DNA of 64,000 nt from Basidiobolus meristosporus CBS 931.73. Lineage: Eukaryota > Basidiobolomycota > Basidiobolomycetes > Basidiobolales > Basidiobolaceae. The position numbers and the translations under genes were made by a program. The first letter of the stretch is position 1; each line of letters opens with the position of its first letter. Positions 36,821 to 48,429 of this stretch are shown one piece after another. The DNA lies in contig MCFE01000039.1 of the NCBI GenBank assembly GCA_002104905.1, positions 124,001 through 188,000 of the forward strand, in the 5' to 3' direction. The notes beneath the pieces are model-generated. The model saw nothing but the letters and a program-made list of their open reading frames with translations. It was not told where the DNA came from and made no database searches.

Positions 36821-37434
36821 GGTTCTTGGCACTAAATACGAGTGGTTATCGATCTGCTTTATAGTACAGCTAGAGAAGGAGATATTTGAAGATACAGGAT
36901 AATAAACATTAAATCAGTATCTCCATAAAAGGAGTAGCACGCAGATATCCCAAAAGGAATGAGGAGGTTTGGAGAGGTGCTTTGTGGTTCAACAAGTATT
37001 TCGGTTGATAATGGAGCTAGAGAGTAGAAAGCCATGGAATAGGGCGCTAAAATAATGGGGACCTAATTTCCGCTTGTCCTTGACCAATCTTCCATGTATA
37101 TTGAAAACCATAAAACTCCGTCAATGGCCAATAGGAACAGATGTGTATTTTTGAGTCTTCAAACAATACCAGTTTCTCGCAGCAGATCAGGGCGATAGAT
37201 TCCAAATAGAAGCCCCATTTTCTGTTGCCCATCGCTGCCCAACGTGGTACCCAATTTGTATTTCCCTTAACGCACAACCAATTAAGCAGATGCCAGTCCC
37301 TTCTCACGGGGCTAGTTGAACTTCCATATTAGTGCTTGTTGATCAACTGATGCTAAGGCTGGGTAGGCAGTAGATTGTGTGTAGTAGGTTAACTTTGGTG
37401 ATTTATTGAGATATTTGCCAGTGAGATATGCTAA
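36821..37434. other. Upstream region of the zinc-finger gene
   Basis: 614 bases between the zinc-finger start and the transposon. The minus strand is open at 37047-37307 (86 codons, Trp-rich) but has no family match and no supporting splice context, so I do not call it a gene. Probably promoter and 5' UTR. Confidence 0.35.
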
Positions 37435-37438
37435 TTAA
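37435..37438. repeat. TTAA target-site duplication, left
   Basis: TTAA directly next to the left terminal repeat, matching the TTAA at the other end. piggyBac elements insert only at TTAA and duplicate it. Confidence 0.9.
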
Positions 37439-37450
37439 CAAGTAGAGATT
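37439..37450. repeat. Left terminal inverted repeat of the piggyBac element
   Basis: CAAGTAGAGATT, the exact inverse of the right terminus. It is followed by a nine-base-arm hairpin (AATCGGACC/GGTCCGATT, 37457-37478). Confidence 0.92.
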
Positions 37451-37742
37451 AGCCCAATCGGACCAAATGGTCCGATTGTATTTAAATTATTTTGACCTCA
37501 TAGCAAGGATATATGAAGTCTAAATGAAGTTTATGAAATCTCTCTGGTATGCACTTTGTGCTGGTATTTTGATTTTTTCAAAATGGTTGCAAATACTTTG
37601 TCTTATATTGCCTTTACTGAAGCAACTTTTGGCAAATTTTAATCGGACCAAATGGTCTAACACTTCATTGATGAATAATGGGTATGGCTTTAAGCAATTA
37701 TATTTCAAACATTTAATAGCCAATCCTACTAACTGCGAAGAA

Positions 37743-39754
37743 TTATTGAGCATTATTTGTTTTTTCATATACCACCTTCAAGTGCCTGGTATAGCAGTCT
37801 TTACACATTGGGTGGCCAGGGTTGCAACTGCATGAAAACTCAACCTTAGTGCCTGTAACATGAGCGGCAGTACAAGTTTTGCAAGCTAATCTACGGCGCT
37901 TTGAGCCATAACCTTTACTCATCGACAGGTAAGTGTGATTTTCATCACTTCTGAGTTGCCTCTGACTACCCAAGGGCCCCTTGATGTCTGAACCGGCCAA
38001 ATTCTTACAATATTGCAAGAAATTGTATGCTAAAATATCCTTGAAAGAGAAATGAGATACGCCACGCTTTTGGTAAGAAAATGTACGATAAGAGCTATAG
38101 GCATTGGCTTCGCAGATACCCAGGATGAAGCCGTAGAAACGCATCTCCCATCTTTCTGTAGATATAACATCATGATAAGATGTCAAATTATCTCGAAGGT
38201 TATTGGCAGCATCAACCGAACCTACAAATATAGTAAATGGAGCACATGTTGTTTCTTCAAGACAGGATTCTACTTACTTTTATGGGTCTCATATTCTTCA
38301 ACCACTTCCGGTCGCTGAATGGTTATCACCTCACCATTGTCCCCTACAAAAGTTCTCCGTCCAGTAAGCCTTGTTGTGCTGCAAGAAGAAATAAATGCTT
38401 TGATCTTGTAATCACGGTAGGCGCAGACAAAGATTCTCCCGCTCCTTGTTGTCTTGTTCATAGTAAAGTGAGCACCATACAAGTTGCCAACACTGGCAAC
38501 AATATCGGTGGTGGGCATACCACATGGCCAGTAGCAGCGCTTAGTCACTTGCATAATGGAATACAGACCAAGTTCAGCCAGCATCATTGTCATATTTGGG
38601 GATCCGAGCCAAGAGTCAGCAATAACGGTACGGCCAGTACCAAACCAAGGCTTGACTAATCGCTTGACAGTGGAAGTCAACTTGGACATACCAGGATCAT
38701 TGTCATATTCCTTCTGTAACCAATCACTCACTGTATCTATTCTCAGGATACAAGCAGTGTGATGGTCTGCTAAAGTCTTGAACTCCTGTCCGATGGGATG
38801 CGGCTTCCTTGGAACTTTCTTAACATTGGGCAAACCAGCTCCTAACCATTGATTCATTGATTCGTCAATGACTAAATACTTGCAGGGCTCTAAACAAGTT
38901 TTCATGTGTTCATTAAAGGCGTCAATAGTTGATCTAATTTGATAAAGAGCATCGATTTCTTGATGTTCTCGGGAAGGGATTTCAAGAACGTGCATTTTCA
39001 GAATCTCTTTAAATCTTCTATACGACATATATTCCGTAAAGTCAATGTTCATTAAGAAATGAGAAGAGCCTTGCTTCCAGTAAGCTTTTTTGTCGGAATG
39101 ATTGATAACTGTCATTACAGTTATTAATGCAATCCACATCATGTACTCGGCAAATGTAACGTCAGTCCAGGGGCCAATGCTAGTTGCATAAGCATTAATC
39201 CTCCGAACGATAGTGCGAAAGTGATCTAAAGGAAGGAAGAACAAGAAATAATCCAGTGGTGAGGCATTTCTAGCATTTTTCATATTTAACCGAGCTTTCA
39301 AGGAGGTAAAACCATCAGCTGGCCCACTTGTACGGGAATCAATATATACTTCCCCAGTTATCCAGGTGTCTGCTGCAGTAAGGTCAATTTCATCTTCCTC
39401 CTGCTCCTCATCTTGGATTGCATCCTCCAATAGGTCTTCAGTAACAATACTCTCGGTAGTATTAGCAGTTGCAGGTTCAATGTTTCCCAAGGTATCATTA
39501 CTGTTAGTCTTGATATGCTTTAAACAGTTTTGTGAAAGAGTCAATGTAATCCCCGGTACCAGATCCAAAATGACATCATATTTCACATTGCCGTTGACTG
39601 TTGAGCGTGCAGTGGTAACTCCCTTGAAGCTCAAACCAGGTGTATTCCAGTCAAAACGCAGAGATAAAAGTCGTTTGACTTCCTTATGTTTGATAAATCG
39701 CTTGGATACTGATACACGCACATTAACATCAAGATGTTTACTGGCAGGAGGCAT
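37743..39754 (-). CDS. piggyBac transposase (DDE_Tnp_1_7 family)
   Basis: Cut-and-paste transposase, about 630 residues. Exon 1 (39754 to about 38264) starts MPPASKHLDVNVRVSVSKRF. It has an acidic linker (EDAIQDEEQEEDEIDLTAAD), then the family core: NASPLDYFLFFLPLDHF, FAEYMMWIALITVM, SYRRFKEILKMHVL. The catalytic aspartates are visible in LVIDESMNQWLG and VIADSWLGSPNM. Exon 2 begins after an intron (GTAAGTAG...TTTGTAG) with SSVDAANNLRDNL, which supplies the third aspartate (GVDLxDQ position). The C-terminus is a cysteine/histidine-rich zinc domain, CKTCTAAHV...FSCSCNPGHPMCKDCYTRH, which in piggyBac binds the transposon ends. No premature stop or frameshift was seen, so it may be functional. 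Same strand as xanthine dehydrogenase, which lies just upstream of it. Confidence 0.92.
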
Positions 39755-39939
39755 GGTTTAAGTCTTAAGAAAAGATAAAACGAATATGACGAATTATCAA
39801 AACAACTCCAAAAAATAAATATTCAGATTCTTGTTTATCAGAATATGATATGAAATAAACAAAGTAAGACACCCATCCAGAAAAAACAATTGTATTAAAT
39901 TAGACCATTTGGTCCAATTTGGACCAAATGGTCCGGCCG

Positions 39940-39951
39940 AATCTCTACTTG
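39940..39951. repeat. Right terminal inverted repeat of the piggyBac element
   Basis: AATCTCTACTTG, a perfect inverse of the left end. Two facing GGACCAAATGGTCC-type motifs lie just inside it (39902-39934). Confidence 0.92.
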
Positions 39952-39955
39952 TTAA
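39952..39955. repeat. TTAA target-site duplication, right
   Basis: TTAA immediately outside the right terminal repeat and identical to the left flank. Confidence 0.9.
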
Positions 39956-39996
39956 TAATCAATGATATATTCAATATGGAGAATTGGTAGGCTTGC

Positions 39997-42900
39997 TTAT
40001 ACTCGAATTGCCCATGGTTTCTCGCCTTCCTGGGGCACAATTCTAGAGAGTGTAGCAATCTCATCGCTACTGGCCATACGGATTTGTTCAGCAGTGGCGG
40101 GATGAGCAAGAGTGAATGTCTCAGTGTTGCCGTTGTCTTTGCGGGCAGCAGAAACAGCATCACGAATGGCATAGTAGACGGAGGTACCAAGGAAGAATGG
40201 TGGCTCTCCGATACCCTTGCTACCATGGATGGTCTTGAGGTTCTTGTACTCAACGCCATCCAGCAGGTCCACTCTGAATCTCTGAGGAATGTCGCGGAAG
40301 CCAGGGATCTTGTAAGTGCCTGGTCCGCGAGTGAATAGCATTCCGTTGGGGAAGAAGAGAGTCTCCTCCATGGTTGACCATCCAGCACCTTGTAACCAAG
40401 CACCTTCAACCTGACCAAGGTCAATGGAGTAGTTGAGGGATTTGCCAACGTCCATGAGAATGTCGGTGCTAATGATGGTGTGGTCGCCAGTAAGGATATC
40501 GATTTCAACCTCAGACACGGCAATACCAAGGGTGAAGTAGAAGAACATCATGCCTTCGTTCTTGCCCCAAACATAACCGATATCTGGGGTTCTGTAATAT
40601 CCGTTGGCGGAGAGATTCACACGATCAAAGTAGGCGGCCTTGGCAAGCTCAGCGATGCTGGCGTCGGGCATCTTTTCACGGTAGGGTCTCAATCTATCAG
40701 CTACCTGCTCACATGCAGCCTTGACAGCTTGTCCATTAAGATCTGAACCAGCGGAAGCGGCTGTGGGACTGGTATTGGCTACAGTGTTGGTTGCTGTTTC
40801 ATTGATGTAAACCTTCTCAAGAGGAACGCCAAGGGTTTCAGCGGCAATCTGGGCCATCTTGGTATGGATGCCCTGTCCCATTTCAATTCCTCCGTGTGTC
40901 AAGAGAACTGAGCCATCGGTGTAAACATGGACTAATGCACCTGCTTGGTTGAGATGCTTGGCAGTGAATGAGATACCAAACTTGGTAGGAATAATGGCTA
41001 ATCCTCTCTTCTTGAAAGTGTGGGTCTTGTTGAACTCGTCAACGGCCTGGCGTCTGGCATCGTAGTTGGAGGACTCCTTGATCTGCTTCCACATCTTGGG
41101 GATGTGCCAGTCGGTAAGCTCTTGGTTGAAGTGGGTGATCTGACCCTCCTTGTACATGTTGATCTCACGGAATTGGTCAACAGGAATATTAAGACGATCG
41201 GCGACTTCATGGACCCAATTCTCACAAATGATCATTCCTTGGGGTCCACCGAATCCACGGTAAGCGGTGTTCGAGTGGATATTGGTGATACAAGCCTTAC
41301 CAATGGCACGAACATTAGGAATCCAGTAGCAGTTATCACTGTGGGACATGGCACGCTCAACGACAGCCATGGTTAGATCGGCAGACCAACCAGCGTTGGC
41401 ATACACCTTGACATCCAATGCTTGGAGTTTGCCATCCTTGTTGACACCAACCTTCCATCTTCCGAGGAATGGATGTCTCTGTCCGGAGATGAGCATATCT
41501 TCGTCTCTGTCGAGCATGACTCTGATGGGCTTGCGGAGATGGTGGGCAGCAACTGCCATGGGTGCAGTAAGCATGACGGTTCTACTCTCCTTACCACCGA
41601 AACCACCACCCAAACGCTTAGTACGGACAATCACTCTGCTGTCAGGGCAATCGAGGACCTTGGCTACGACGTGCTGAGTTTCAGTGGGGTTCTGAGTGCT
41701 GCTGAAGATTTCAATCTCATCGCCTTCCTTAGGAACGACGATACAGGCGTTGGTCTCAAGATAGAAATGCTCTTGGCCACCGATCTTGGTCTCGCCCTCA
41801 AATACGTGGTCGCAGTTTTTGAATGCCTCGTCAACATCTCCTCGGATGATTTCACGTGGTGCAGGGACAAATGATTCCTTCTCAATAGCTTCCTCGATGG
41901 TGAGAATGTGAGGCAGGTCTTCATACTCCACATTTACCATTCTTGCGGCAGCCTGGGCTTCGTTTTGACTCTTGGCTACCACGATACCAATGATCTGACC
42001 CAAGAAGTATACGTCAGTGCTGGCGAAGACTTCTTCGTCTTGGAAGACTGGACCCCAGGTATTGTTTCCGGGAACATCTTTAGCTGAGTAGAATCCTACC
42101 ACACCATCTGCCTGTAGAGCATTGGCGGCATCGACGTTCAAGATCTTGGCGCGGGCTTTCTTGGAAGTAACCAAGGCACCATAGAGCTCCCCGCTGTATG
42201 ATGGCATATCGTCAACGTAGATAGCCTCACCAGTAACCTGCTTGAGGGCACTCAAATGGGCTACACCCTTGCCGACAACGTTTTCAGGGCGGACGGGCAT
42301 TGATTGGGAAGCTTGGGAAACAGCTCTTTCAATGTCCTCCACCTCATCAGCAAACTTGGATTCTTGGATGTCAAGTCCCAGTTTGTTCGAGACGTTGCAC
42401 CAGAACTTGTAGAAGAAACTTGCTGAAAGAGCCTTACGGAATTCTCCCATACCACCTGGAGAAGAGTACTGGATCGGCAAATCGAAGCCGAGTCTGGTGA
42501 CGACCTCCAAGAAGTCCTCACGATAACCCCACTCCTTACCAATCAAATATTCCATGGCGGATTTGGCTTGGAGGGTAGTTGGACCCATACCTCCGAAGGC
42601 AAGGACTATATCCTTGACGATGAACTTCTCATCGCTCTTCTCAAACTTGACCCTAAGGCCACCATTAGCGATGGCAATATCATCGTCCTTTCTCTTGGCC
42701 TGTTTGAACGATTGCGCGAATTCGTATTCCTTGGTGAAGGGAACGAACAGAGATACCACCACTTCACCTGGACGAAGGGCAGTCTTGCGGTAACCCAGGA
42801 AGAATTCGGTCATCTTGATGGAGCGCAATCCACCCTCCTTGGAGCTTACAACCATTACCGCACGGGAAGAGACGAAGACCGGGTTGAGGTCAGAAATTGG

Positions 42901-44147
42901 TGAGGCAGTAACGATGTTACCAGCAATTGTACCGACGTTTCTGATTTGGCGACCAGCGAACCAGCGAAGGTTGCTAAGATAAGCTTTGAAGTTCTCAGTC
43001 TTTGAAGGTTCGTATTTCTCCACTGCCTTTTTGAGTTCACGCTCAAAGTTGGAGAGGGTGATGTTGGCACCGAAGGTGATACCTTCCTCGCTATACTCGA
43101 CCTTCTTAAGCTCTTCGATGTCACTAACATAGATCATCACAGGGTAGTAGATCTGCTTGAACTTGATCTCGATCCCGACTTCGGAGTTACCGGCGATGAT
43201 CTTTGCGTCAGGGTATTCGGCCTTGAGCTGCAAAAGCTCGTCGAGTTCAAGAGGACGGTACCACTTGTATCTGTTATTGGAGAATGCCAAGGGCTTGAGT
43301 CCGCTAGCTCCTTCCTTCTCCTTATCGCCTTGTGCATATTTGATAAGTCCGGGTGGGAAGATCAACTCCTGAGAGGGGTCGTACTTCTTGAGCTTAACCT
43401 TCTCGAACTTGTCGTTGTCAACGGCAAAGTTCAGTTTGTCATCGAATTCCTTCTTGTCCTGGCAACAACCGCCTTCTTTCCCGCAGCCCTTTGTTGCTTC
43501 TTCCTTGATGGCTTGTTGCTCCTGGTCTTGGCAGCAGCCTCCGGCCTTGTTGCTGCCACCACAGCAACCGCCAGCTGGAGTGGCAAAGGTTTTGGCGGCA
43601 TCCAAGATGGGTCTGTAACCAGTACAGCGGCAAAGGTTTCCGTCGAATGCTTCTTCGATATCATGCTCGCTGGGGTTAGGGTTGTTTCTCAAAAGGGCGT
43701 AGAGAGACATGGCAATTCCTGGAGTACAGAAACCACATTGTGACCCATGGGCAAGGGCAATTCTTTCCTGAACAGGATGGGGATTTTTGGCGTTTCCAAT
43801 TCCTTCAATGGTAATCACATGTTTACCGTCCATGGCACAAAGAGGAGCCAGGCAAGCGTTGGTCGAAGTGTGAGTGATCTTCTTGGTCTTTGGGTCGTAT
43901 GAGGAGACCAGGAGTGTACAGGCACCTTAAATTGAAGAGAGGTCATATTAGTATTGGCTCCGTGTGCCTTTGCTTCACTCTCCTTTAACTTACCACAACC
44001 ACCTTCACCACATCCAAGCTTCGTTCCAGTAAGCCCGGTGCCACGAAGGTATTGGAGAAGTGTCATCTCGGGATCAGGATTTTGCAAAACGATGCGAGTG
44101 CCATTGACGTAGAATGTAAGGATGTTGGAGTAACTTTGAATAGACAT
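39997..44147 (-). CDS. XDH: Xanthine dehydrogenase (molybdenum hydroxylase)
   Basis: Oxidises hypoxanthine and xanthine to urate in purine use, with two 2Fe-2S centres, FAD and molybdopterin. Two exons: 44147 to about 43994, and about 43925-39997. The first cluster motif is GCGEGGCG followed by [10 protein letters not shown]; the second is [10 protein letters not shown] and [11 protein letters not shown] Cys-rich linker follows, with three GGCC words and a repeated GGCCQD. The FAD domain shows [20 protein letters not shown]. The molybdenum domain shows [12 protein letters not shown], the QEHFYLE motif, [10 protein letters not shown] (substrate arginine) and [12 protein letters not shown] with the catalytic glutamate. 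About 1,330 residues, full length, ending EKPWAIRV. Sequence around the active site favours xanthine over aldehyde. A piggyBac copy sits just past its stop codon. Confidence 0.95.
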
Positions 44148-44959
44148 GATCCTTAATTGATGCTGAAGTCAAATACAAATGCAGTAGTGAAGTGCAATGG
44201 AGAATGAGATGCAATAGTTAAGTGTGATTTGGAGGAGACTTTGAAGCCGAGTATATATAGGATTTTACTCGGCAATCTCAGACGATTATCATCGACACAA
44301 AACTGATCGATATCTAACAACCGACTTCTCCACAACTCCACAGCATTCTTTTCCCGGCCGCTATCCGCATTATCTTCATTCCAAAATCGATATGGGGTAC
44401 TTGGGTGAGTATGCGATTTCCCAATCGAGAGCTTGGAAAAACCGGAATTTGTAGTTAGCAAATCTATAGCAACCTTCATTCTGGCAATCCCCCGCTCCCC
44501 CGCTCCCTCGAACCCTCCTTCCTATGCTATGGGAATTGTCTCAGCTGGCTTTCACGTCACATGAAAATTTTTGTTCTACTCTTTCGGGTTGCTGCATCAG
44601 CTCATGTCACATGGCGGAAACTTGGAAATATTCATTGGTGACCGAGAGATACATCATTGGCTCAATTACAGGATACACTTGGAATGACGACCTGTGGTTA
44701 ACTGATTGACGTTCATTGAATTTTACTTGGCGCCACACGGGTATTTACTTGGATGAATGTTTACTAATTTGGTAGCATTGATGAACGCAAAGATAATCAA
44801 TCGTTTTTTCTCACACTGGAGGCTCCAAGCGTATTGGCTCGTATAAATGCTCGAGAGTTAGTTGTTATGCTATGCTTTTCTTCTACCTGGAAGGAGGCGC
44901 TCATGTTGAAATGTGGTATTGTGTTGTGTTTATTTGGGATGTGAATGCAAATCAAAATT
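44148..44959. promoter_or_regulatory. XDH promoter region and 3' flank of the P-type ATPase
   Basis: 812 bases between two minus-strand genes. On the minus strand a TATATATAC element (44251-44260) lies about 105 bases upstream of the XDH start. Two WGATAR-type sites (in ATTATC at about 44284 and ATTATC at about 44368, read on the minus strand as GATAAT) lie farther upstream. GATA factors control purine catabolism genes in other fungi; a role here is inference. 44520-44959 shows no gene. Confidence 0.45.
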
Positions 44960-47900
44960 TTACGAGTGCTCGACCTGATTGAGGAACGCTTCATCAACTC
45001 TTGCTTCAGTCGAAGCCATGAAGCGCCGCTTGGTCCATTTGTAAAGCTCTGATAGAGTGATGAAGATCAATGCGTCGGCGGCAACTAGTCCCCACTCCCA
45101 AGAGATTCCTTTGTGTCTGAAGACGGTGGTGTTCAGCCTATCAAAGAAGATTCAATTAGCCACAAAGCTGGGGAACTCTTCACTATTCGGTAACCTACCC
45201 TGGAATATAGATGCATGGGAATAAGAGTAAGAACCCGGAGATGACACTCCAAAACAAGAACCGGTTGGAGTAGATATCTTTAAGCTGTGCCCATGTCCAT
45301 TGAGGGCTACGAAGGGAACGGCAATTAAAGCAGTGGATCAAAATCAGCACGGTGATCGCAGCATATGCCGCAGCTCGACCTCGGTAGATTTCCGCGCATG
45401 AGTCACTGTACGTCTGGTTACAGTTTCTCCCAATCTCTCCGGAGCCGACCACGAAGACAACCAGGACGAAATTAAGAAGTGATAACAAGCCCATAACACA
45501 GCCATACAGGATGTTGTCTAAAATGACTTCGAATGTGAAGAGTCCACCAGAGTGGGGCTTTTGCCGCATGATTTCAGGAGTGGCTGGTTCCATTCCTAGG
45601 GCCATGGATGGAGGAGTGCTGATAAATTCGTCTAGGTATCACTTCAGAAGGCTAGCCTAATAATTGCGAGGACTTACCTTGTAGCTAATGTGTAGAACAA
45701 GATCTGGACTGGGGAGAGAGGGTACACTGAAGACCCTTGGTCATCCTTGATAGCAAGCGCTATCATCAACACCAGGACACATGCCAGATTTCCCGATAGC
45801 AGATTTTGAACAAACTTAATGAAGTTGGCGAAAACTCTACGTCCTTCAGCAATAGCACCAACAATCGTGGCAAAGTTGTCATCGGTCAAAATGATATCTG
45901 ATGCTTGTTTGGCCACATCTGATCCCGCCTTGCCCATAGCTATACCAACATCCGCAATTTTAAGACTAGGCGAATCATTCACACCATCTCCGGTCATCGC
46001 CACGATTTTCTGGCGTCTGTGGAAAGCACGTATCATCTTCACCTTTGTATTAGGACTGCATCGTGCGATAACTCGAGGAAGCTCCGGTAGAGCGTCAATC
46101 TCTTCTTCGGTCAAGGAATCAAACTCTCCTGCAGTCATGACTAGTCGCGAGTTACTTCTTTTCTCATTAGTCGCTCCTTCGGGTGGTAGGATGGCTACTT
46201 CACGAGCAATAGCTTCAGCTGTGGCTGGATGATCTCCAGTTAGCATGTGGACTTGAATTCCAGCTTGATAACACTTGAGGACTGCAGAGCGCGATTCCAA
46301 GCGTGGTGGGTCATAAATTCCCCCCAATCCAACGAAAGTAAAGCCTTGTTCAATGTTTTCACGAGTCCAAGCTGAAGGTCCGGATTTCACCATCTCTTCA
46401 TCAAGAATTCGATAGGCCAAGCCCAAAACACGCTAATTTGACAAATCTTATGAGATACTTATCACCTATCTACGCCTATCAAGGGTAACTTACCAATCCT
46501 TGGGATGCCATGAAGACTATTTGAGGCTCCAGCAAAGACTCCAACTGTTGCTGTTCTGTGGGTTGTTCGCTGTCCCCATACTTAACTTTAGTGCAACAGC
46601 CAATAATACGTTCAAATGCACCTTTGAGATACACAATATATTTCCCAGTACGCTCTTCCTTGTATATGACACTCATTCTCTTGATAGCTGATTCGAATGG
46701 GAACTCCATAGCCAGTGTATATGTATTGGAAGGATCGGCATCAGTGGTATATGTTGGTTTTCCGCTATTTAGTTTGTGCGCAAAGACTTGAAGAGCAGTC
46801 TGGAATAGATACATGTCACCATCAGTAAAAATAACGCAGTACTTGGCATTACAAAAGAACCCAACCTCAGTAGGGTCACCGATATTAATCCACTCCTTTG
46901 AGTTATCGTCTTGCTTAATCATGGCCATGTTACACAGAGCAGCCGTCTCTACTAGTCTTTGGATAGGGCTGGGCATATTCTCGGGAGTAATTATCATTTC
47001 TCTTGCACTGTCCACTACATTGACACCATCCTCTTTTATCATCTGAGGATCAAGTATCTTCTTGTCACCTAGCCGAATAATGCACCCGGTAGGATTGATA
47101 CCAGTTCCCGTAACGTGATAATAGCCGCTTTCAGGCAACCAAAAGCGGGTCAATACCATTTTTGCTTGAGTTAGTGTTCCTGTCTGATAGCACAATGTCA
47201 ATATCGTAGATCTCTACTGAACAAGGAAATCGGTGCTTACTTTGTCGGAACAGATATTCGAGATTGATCCCAAGGCTTCTAAAGATGGAAGTTGACGAAC
47301 AAGGGCGCGCTCCTTCGCCATTTTCCGAACACCAATTGCCATAGTGAATGTGACGACTGCTATCAGGCCACCTGGAATGACAGCAATCCCGATCGAGATG
47401 GCGTACACAGCAATACTTTGATTGATTTTGAAACGGTTAACCGCAAAGACAATAAGAATAAAAATGATCGCCAGGAGAAATAGAAGATAGGCCATTTTAT
47501 CCAAGCTGAAACGCAGTTCAGTTAATATAAGCTTAGAGTAAACAAGAGTATGACTAGTACCTTTTCTGCAATGGTGTTTTACCAGGTTTGTTGTCGTTGT
47601 TGGCAAGTTCCTGCGCAATCTTCCCAATTTCGGTAGTCATACCGGTACCAATAACTATTCCCCTGCCACGACCCCTCGTCACACTAGTCGAGGAATAAAC
47701 CAGATTTAAACGGTCGCCGATTGGCTCGTTTGGATCTAGGATAAGATCGATACTAAACGATTTCTTAGTCTTCATGCATTTCTTTATCCAAGACACGCTA
47801 GTGAATTTACCTCTTAGTAACAGGCACTGTTTCGCCGGTGAGCAGCGCTTCATCACATTCCAGATTAGAGATATCAAAAAGACGACAGTCTGCTCCAATC

Positions 47901-48429
47901 ACGTCCCCGTTCTCGAACGATAAAACGTCACCGGGAACAAGTTCGCGGGTTGGGATGGTTGTGAACTCGCCGCTCCGGAGGACTCTACAGTTAGGTGAAG
48001 CCATCTTCCGCAAAGATTCCAAGGTTTTCTCTGCCTTGTACTCCTGAAAGAAGCCGATGGTTGAATTGGTTATGATGACCAAACCTATGACGGCTAACGC
48101 AACAAAAAAATGTTAGATGTGCCAGTACGTTTGTGAATCCTTCCGCAAGACTTACCTCCTTCGCCGTAATTTCCTCCCGCTGAGAAGGCTATAGCCATGG
48201 CAATAATTAGCACTAGTGTCAGTGCGTTAGCAATCTGTCGGAACAGGACTCGAAAAGCACTGGGTCCTCCTTGGCCGGACATTTCGTTTGGGCCGTATTT
48301 CTCCAACCGCTGCTTTGCTTCATTAGTGGTAAGGCCTACTTGAATATCCGTTTCTAGTGTGGACGCAACATTTTCTTCGGTGTATGTATGATATGGTATG
48401 CTTTCCTGTGTTTGACCGGGCGGTTTCAT
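44960..48429 (-). CDS. ENA1: P-type cation ATPase, ENA/type IID (Na+/K+ efflux)
   Basis: A plasma-membrane or ER pump expelling Na+ or K+. Starts [20 protein letters not shown] (48429), then a cation-transporter N-domain ([19 protein letters not shown]). Actuator motif: [11 protein letters not shown]. The phosphorylation motif CSDK/TGTLTQ is split by an intron (GTAAGCACC...ATCAG, about 47181-47240). Nucleotide-binding region: [12 protein letters not shown] and KGAFERI. Hinge: [22 protein letters not shown]-terminal helices end at 44960. About eight exons. TM4 reads [18 protein letters not shown], where most relatives have IPEGL or, in yeast ENA, IPSSL; the missing acidic residue may affect ion selectivity. 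The SNICSDK and SLEALGS context fits type IID, not SERCA. An upstream in-frame extension to 48627 exists but looks non-coding. Confidence 0.9.

Larger units (their letters stand above)
37439..39951 (-). mobile_element. piggyBac-type DNA transposon, apparently complete
   Basis: 2,513 bases bounded by TTAA on both sides. The termini are perfect 12-base inverted repeats: CAAGTAGAGATT at 37439-37450 and AATCTCTACTTG at 39940-39951. Subterminal copies of the near-palindrome GGACCAAATGGTCC occur at 37460-37473, 37645-37658 (last base T), 39902-39915 (inverted, with one change) and 39921-39934. They are probable transposase-binding sites. Inside lies a two-exon transposase with no stop or frameshift. 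The element is AT-rich compared with its surroundings, and its right end falls about 40 bases past the xanthine dehydrogenase stop codon. Intact ends, intact target duplication and an open transposase suggest a young, perhaps active copy. Confidence 0.93.

Noticed and set aside
37047-37307. An 86-codon Trp-rich minus-strand frame next to the transposon
   Set aside because: No family resemblance, no splice partner; probably chance.
37439-39951. Host-derived (domesticated) piggyBac gene
   Set aside because: Intact terminal repeats and TTAA duplications show a real transposon, not a domesticated gene.
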